A stretch of 64,000 bases of DNA from Apophysomyces variabilis. Taxonomy: Eukaryota; Mucoromycota; Mucoromycetes; Mucorales; Mucoraceae. This document shows, piece after piece, positions 58,961-64,000 of the stretch. Location: NCBI GenBank assembly GCA_002749535.1, contig MZZL01000128.1, positions 62,001-126,000 of the forward strand. The letters run 5' to 3'. Each line of letters opens with the position of its first letter. Within the stretch, counting starts at the first letter, position 1. The notes beneath the pieces are model-generated. The model saw only the letters and a program-made list of their open reading frames with translations, was not told the origin of the DNA and ran no database searches. A program made the translations under genes and the position numbers.

Positions 58961-61075
58961 CTTTTGTGATTGCCTAATAGACAAAGTTTAAGATAAAATA
59001 GAAGAAAAGGAGAACATAGCTACATTCAGGGAAAATAAAAGTGGAATGTAAGGCAACGTAAGGCGATACAAGTGAGCAGAACTGGCGCTGGGTACCATTG
59101 CCCTGACAGCTTCTGATACCATAACTGACAGAAACGGATATGATAGCATCAATGGCGTACAGAAACGAACGAAGAGGGTTTATTTCCTCTACAGATGTTC
59201 CATTCTGTTCCAGACTTTCTGTCAGACTGAGTCCATTTTTACTCTTGGGAAAATTGTTGTCTTATCTCAGAATTGTTGTCATCCATAAGACATCCATCGA
59301 TTTCTTATCCACGTCCAGAACCACCTTGGTTGTGTGAATAAGCTCCCTGAGCTCCACTTGGTAAGTGAAAAATAAATCTTGTCTGTTTATGCACAGTGTT
59401 ATTCATTATCTTCTGCTTCCAAGTCCTCGCCAGGTGTTGCATCGCTTCAAGTCCTCTGCAGTGCGTTACACACAAACCGGCAACTCATGGAAGTCGTGCC
59501 TCTCTCTCGCCCCACCACCGATACAGGTGCGGGGCCGGCCCCTGTCTTTGGACAGGATTACCCTTCGGGGTTAAGTAAAAAAGATGTCAAGCTATCCTTC
59601 CATTTACTAACCATGAACATTCTTTTACGCTGCTCGAATGAATTTTGTGTCCACGGAAGGGATAAGTTCACGTAAGTAAAATATATTTCCCGCATAATCC
59701 ATTTACTAATGAGGCATATTTNGATAAGTTCACGTAAGTAAAATATATTTCCCGCATAATCCATTTACTAATGAGGCATATTTATATCCTTTTTAGCGCA
59801 AACTTCATCCTTGCATGGACGCAAAATCGATTTAGAGTAGCGTAAAAAAATTATTCAATAAACAGTATTTGGTTATAGAAGCAAGTTCATTTTCTTTTTT
59901 GGCCATATCGCCATTGTATGTCCTCCTTGAAATAGGTCACCGGACAAAAATTAATTCATCTTATATCGCATTAAGATTAATCTAATATCATCGCGTGTCG
60001 TTTATTTGTACCACCCTGAACACTTGGCAAACATAAGTGGCTGTCTCTGTCTCTTAACGCAAAAGAATAGGATGCTGCTCCTAATTAGAGTTACAGCTGA
60101 TAGCATTTGAGACCTGCCTGCTGCCCATCGATGGAAGTACCAAAAAATACACTTTATTGCTATTCCTAGTGTAGGTCCTGACCAAAGAATCTGAGACGCA
60201 ATAACATTCACGTCCCGCTGTCTTATGCCATACGTTCTTTGGCCTCGATGCGGCAGGCCAAAAGATGATATCTTTGGTTCCAGTTCCGCAAAGTTCGATT
60301 GTACAAAGAAGATGAAAACATAATGCGAAAATACATAAAAGCTTGTAAAAGAGAAGACTCATCGTTTCCCTCTCTTTTGCTAGAGAGAAAATGGCGTATA
60401 TCTACAATACTCGAGGTATGGGACCAGGGTGGCGAATCACCGTTACCCTTAATCAGAAACAAGTACTGATTGGCAGTAACATCCAAAAAGACAGGGTTAG
60501 AAAGATATTGGTTGCGAAGAAAGCTCAAAACAAGGTTTAACATAAAGACAAGCAGATGGTGTGCGTCACTGAACTTGAGGATAGATCCAGTTCAGACAAT
60601 ATCAGAGAAGATATATTTTTATGTTGATGTTCATTATTTTTCACGTTCTAAGGAACCCTTATTATTTGCTATTTTTTCTATTAATAACTTGTATCCCCCA
60701 TAGCCAACCGTGCCAAAACAAAAATGTTTGCTTCAGCCGCCAGTGTAAAAGGTTCTATTCATTGTTTTTTGTTGAACATAGTGATTTTAGACGAGTCATG
60801 TTTAGGGTACGTGCGCCTTTAATTTAAAATTACAAAAGCACTTTCTTTTTTTCTTTTCTTTGTTCCTTTTATTGAAACGTGCGTTTTACTTTGCTGGAAT
60901 TGTCAAACGCAGATACTTCTTCGAGTGAAATAAACTTATGTGCTATAAAAAGCGAGCATTAACAGAAAGAGCTGTAGTTAACAAAGGTATTCAATAATAG
61001 ATGATACGTAGAATGGTACAAATGCAGTTTGTGGACGTTTTGCTCGTTCTTCGTCAAATATGACGAGTTGTTAGT
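58961..61075. other. 2.1-kb region without confident genes
   Basis: 59389-59670 is more GC-rich than its surroundings and open in overlapping plus frames (one reads TNRQLMEVVPLSRP...DYPSGLSKKDVKLS), but no family is recognised. Minus frames at 60002-60211 and 60223-60543 are also open. The assembly scar at 59661-59783 lies here, so part of a gene could be missing. Confidence 0.35.
59661..59783. repeat. 61-bp perfect direct duplication flanking a single N
   Basis: 59661-59721 and 59723-59783 are identical and separated only by the ambiguous base at 59722. This is the pattern left when two contig ends that overlap are joined as a gap of unknown size. It is probably not biological. Confidence 0.9.
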
Positions 61076-62883
61076 TTAGCCTGCTAGTGCTTCAATTGGC
61101 TGTAGAGCTACACAAAACAAATCTGTATCCATCAACAATAGAGATTCCCCTGATTTACTCCAGCGGGCTTTCCGAACTATAAAGTCAGCTAATTGTTTGC
61201 AGTGACAATTCAGCAATCGGTTCTATGAGCAAAGTGGATGATGACTTACCAGCTGGTAGAGCTAATGAAGTGATTTTGATTCGATCTATCAGAGATCTGG
61301 TATCGTTTTCCATTGCCCGTTCCTCATCCATGATATAAACATTTTCATCACCAGATACTATCAGCAGGCTGTTTCTTTTGGGATTCCATAGTGCTTGACG
61401 AATTGGGTGTTTTTGCAAAAATATAGCACAGCATTGCAAGCGAATGACATCCCAGACCCATAGTGTAGTTGGCATACTGTCTAGAGTAACTCTGTTTTAA
61501 AATAGATAGTAACAAGATATCAACAGTCTACCTTCCCGACTAAATAACAGTCGCCCGTCGAAGCTGAATCGACAAGAACTTACTCCATTTTTCGGGTTAT
61601 GAACGTTATATTCCGGGCGTAGTATTGGTATATTGATCGGTCGTTTTAATAATTTTCGGTCTGTACAAATTCACTGAGCACTTAGGTAAAGAAATCAGGC
61701 CTACGTACATGCGCCCTCAGTGCTGGTGACTGGTGTAGGTAATTTTGGAGGGGTGAATTCCTCAAATACAGACTACAATATCCAACCATGAAATGAGTGT
61801 ATACATTTCTGGCGGATGGACAGATCCTACCGTATTCTCATAATCGCTTTTGCTAAGCGTGGATGAATGACTCAGCATGGCGATGGGTTTCCAATCAGAA
61901 ATCTTGATAATTCTGATCTTCTGATCATAACTGCCTATTGCTAACAGCTTTCCATTGGGGCACCAGCTCACGCTTTTAATCCCTAACCCATCTTCATAGG
62001 CTTGGTAGCTCATGCATAATTCACCATCGAAGCGATATATTAATAGGTTGTACTAATCAAAGGTTGATTATGTTCAGGTCCAATCAGATAGGGGTCTTTA
62101 CTTACATACAGGCAGTTGTCCCACACGGCGATATAGCGGCCATCGGGTGACCACCGTATATTCTCCAAATCAACCGTTTCTGTCACAAAATGCTACAGCT
62201 TGTTGGTGAACACCTCACGCCATCAATCTATTCTCTTTTACCCTCAGTAACACCAACGAAGGTCCACGATATATAGCTATATAGTCCTTTCCGTTCCTAT
62301 CTTCCACGACGGCAATGTATTTTCCATCCGGGCTGATTTCACATCCTACATGGTCATCTATCAATTGAACCTGCAATATACGTCGGCGCACCTTTATCGA
62401 CAAATTTTGGATATCGGGCATGTTTGACCCTCTGACCAGGTAACATCCATGCAGCAATCCTAAGCTGCAGATGGAATATAACACGGTATTAGACGCTCAA
62501 GTCACTAGTCATTGAAAATCCGCGTTACTGACCTTGCTGCTATCGACACAAAGAATGCTGCAGGCATCGGGACCCCAACGAACAGTAGCTATACCGAATG
62601 CAGGATCAACGATTGACCCTTTCCAATGCGTATCTTCAACAGCCCAAATCTCAACCGTGGATTTCTTAAAGTTTGCTGTTAAGATGAATCGCGAATCGGG
62701 CGACCATTCAACGTAATTGGTTGGACTGGAACACGCATAGACATGTAAAATGGTTAAATCTGAAGACAGACTTCGAATGACAAGTCTGCTGTCGACTAAG
62801 TTGGCAATATAGCTACAGTTTGGTGATATTTTACATTGGTAAGCTGTGTGTTTGTACAAGTCGCTGTAACTTTTAAAAATCAT
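61076..62883 (-). CDS. WRAP73/WDR8-type WD40 protein
   Basis: About seven or eight exons. Start MIFKSYSDLYKHTAYQCKIS at 62883. WD40 blades read in the WRAP73 order: YIANLVDSRLVIRSLSSDLT, NYVEWSPDSRFILTANFKKS, GIATVRWGPDACSILCV, GCEISPDGKYIAVVEDRNGK, IRWSPDGRYIAVWDNCLY, YEDGLGIKSVSWCPNGKLLA, RPEYNVHNPKN (linker), then PTTLWVWDVIRLQCCAIFLQ and RQALWNPKRNSLLIVSGDE. A 74-nt intron near 61170-61250 leads to the final exon, ending LFCVALQPIEALAG-TAA. In animals and fission yeast this protein works with SSX2IP/Msd1 at centrosomes or spindle pole bodies to anchor microtubule minus ends. In a filamentous fungus a spindle-pole role is likely. Confidence 0.83.
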
Positions 62884-62994
62884 GAAGAGCAATAAAGAAA
62901 AAAGAGATCGCGCATATTACGTGACTTGAAAGGCAAAATCATTTTTCCTTAAAGTACTTTGATTGCTACTGATTTCCGTGGTTATCGATTTGGT

Positions 62995-63435
62995 CTACTC
63001 GTGTAATTTGTTCATGAATAGCAAGACCGCGGTATACACCATGTCAAGCTTATCTCGAATTGCTTTTGCAAAAACAGAAATCCGTCGGCCAAATGCCCAC
63101 CAGCAGGTGATAGTACCCACTATCGATCCGGTAATTAAAAAAGCAACTACTAATGAAGGAAGTAGAGCCAGTCCAGCGAGAAAAATAGTATACAGTTGCA
63201 TGGCCCCTACAATGACAGTGGCAAACAGAAGCAAAACGGCCAATGTGCATACTGTGATCAGAATATAGACCAAGATTGGTAATGTGGATAAGGTAAGCAT
63301 AAGGTAAGGTGAAAGTCGCATTGGAGGATACGATTCGCATAATTGCACGTATGCCTTGCAAATATTCTGCCAGTAGATCGATAAACCTGATGTATGGTCG
63401 TCGATACAGTCATCGCGTTGAACAGGTTCTGTCAT
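62995..63435 (-). CDS. small multi-span membrane protein, possibly promethin/LDAF1-like
   Basis: Single exon, 146 residues from MTEPVQRDDCIDD (ATG 63435); the frame runs further upstream to 63618 but the added residues look like leader. After a polar N-terminus come four hydrophobic segments close together (YLMLTLSTLPILVYILITVC, LAVLLLFATVIVGAM, FLAGLALLPSLVVAFLITGS, IVGTITCWWAF), then a basic tail (RRISVFAKAIRDKLD). The paired hydrophobic hairpins recall promethin/LDAF1-type lipid-droplet proteins. That is only a resemblance of shape, and the family is not certain. It lies immediately upstream of the WRAP73-like gene on the same strand. Confidence 0.55.
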   Translation of the reverse strand: MTEPVQRDDCIDDHTSGLSIYWQNICKAYVQLCESYPPMRLSPYLMLTLSTLPILVYILITVCTLAVLLLFATVIVGAMQLYTIFLAGLALLPSLVVAFLITGSIVGTITCWWAFGRRISVFAKAIRDKLDMVYTAVLLFMNKLHE

Positions 63436-63662
63436 ATGATAATGTTCGTGATACACCAGCATACACAAAAGAAGAGAAACGAGGGAAGCATTAATGAAGT
63501 GTAGTTTTTCTTCTTTTTTCTTTCTTGAGGAAATATCAATGTCGTCATATCTCAAGCTATAAAGACAAATATATCGCAAGAAATTCATTCTCATTATATC
63601 AATATATGATCCATCCACTCCGTACCCTGTAAATGCCGCACGAAACAGATAAAATACAAATA

Positions 63663-64000
63663 CTAGACGTTTGGACCTTCTGCTGATAGAATAGATCCGT
63701 CTGGTTCAAATCCAGTAGCAGCTTGTTCTGTCACAACGGTTTGATTGTCTCCATATGTTTGTGCAGGATCGCGCATCAACATCATATCACCTTCCTCTGT
63801 CCGAGGTGTCACGCCAACCGAATCCATTGCTTCATCATCTGTGAGACGTGGATGAACGTGGGGAATAGACGCTGGATGCCTTGCTGGATCGTTAATATCA
63901 TCTCCGTTACTCTCCTCATCATCTTTGTCGGTGTTATTCTCCGGTTCAACGTCGGATACGTCTTCCAATTTAGGTGTGTGTGTACATTCTTCTTCTTCAG
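63663..64000 (-). CDS. C-terminal part of an acidic protein (runs off the window)
   Basis: The frame is open from the window edge to the stop at 63663-63665. It reads EEEECTHTPKLEDVSDVEPE, then an Asp/Glu-rich stretch, ARHPASIPHVHPRLTDDEAM and a polar tail ending LSAEGPNV. No domain is visible, so the identity lies in the part beyond 64000. Low-complexity acidic tails like this occur on many nuclear and membrane proteins; no function is proposed. Confidence 0.6.
   Translation of the reverse strand, partial: EEEECTHTPKLEDVSDVEPENNTDKDDEESNGDDINDPARHPASIPHVHPRLTDDEAMDSVGVTPRTEEGDMMLMRDPAQTYGDNQTVVTEQAATGFEPDGSILSAEGPNV

Noticed and set aside
1..64000. tRNA, rRNA and CRISPR arrays
   Set aside because: No stretch with a convincing T-loop plus acceptor pairing was seen and no regular spaced repeats; a covariance-model scan would be needed to be certain about tRNAs.

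Overview
This looks like nuclear DNA of a filamentous fungus, most likely an early-diverging Mucoromycota (Mucorales-type) genome. Genes on both strands are cut by many short GT-AG introns (about 45-80 nt), often with CTAAC-like branch sites. The content is fungal (Shr3, Avt3-type transporter, Bre4/ArAE-type transporter, Zn2Cys6 and Pap1-type bZIP factors). It also holds several proteins usually associated with animals or plants (COP1, CHFR with a PBZ finger, MYSM1-like deubiquitinase, WRAP73, THUMPD3). The genus is inference only. Gene models below were assembled by eye from splice signals and family resemblance, so exact exon ends are tentative unless stated.

Layout. 1-0.4 kb: 3' end of a GTP:AMP adenylate kinase. 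1-7.2 kb (minus): aspartyl aminopeptidase and a large six-exon ArAE/Bre4-type membrane protein. 9.6-19.2 kb: Shr3 permease chaperone, Vma22/CCDC115 V-ATPase assembly factor, a tiny four-exon STF2/HABP4-like protein, an Avt3-type vacuolar amino-acid transporter and a THUMPD3-type tRNA methyltransferase. 19.7-33.6 kb: COP1-like E3 ligase, a decayed Zn2Cys6 transcription factor, a secreted PI-PLC-X-like protein that seems to lack both catalytic histidines, CHFR-like E3 ligase, a forkhead factor and a SANT+JAMM (MYSM1-like) deubiquitinase. 33.6-37.4 kb: no confident gene. 37.4-42 kb: bZIP factor and a membrane-anchored GT5 glycosyltransferase. 42-51.9 kb: accessory-looking stretch with a dead DDE transposase, a cysteine-rich secreted protein, a membrane-anchored RBR ubiquitin ligase and a dead PIF1/Helitron-like helicase. 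52-58 kb: Tat-SF1/Cus2 splicing factor, a coiled-coil polyQ protein and a RING-H2 ligase with a myristoylation-type N-terminus. 58.6-61 kb: a second dead DDE transposase and an assembly scar (single N flanked by 61-bp duplicates). 61-64 kb (minus): WRAP73, a small multi-span membrane protein and the C-terminus of an acidic protein running off the window.

How they fit together. Two themes stand out. Amino-acid handling: peptide release (aspartyl aminopeptidase), permease maturation in the ER (Shr3), V-ATPase assembly (Vma22) and vacuolar amino-acid transport (Avt3 type). Ubiquitin signalling: COP1, CHFR, an RBR ligase, a RING-H2 ligase and a JAMM deubiquitinase all lie within about 38 kb. Fungal genes are not normally in operons, so clustering alone does not prove joint function.
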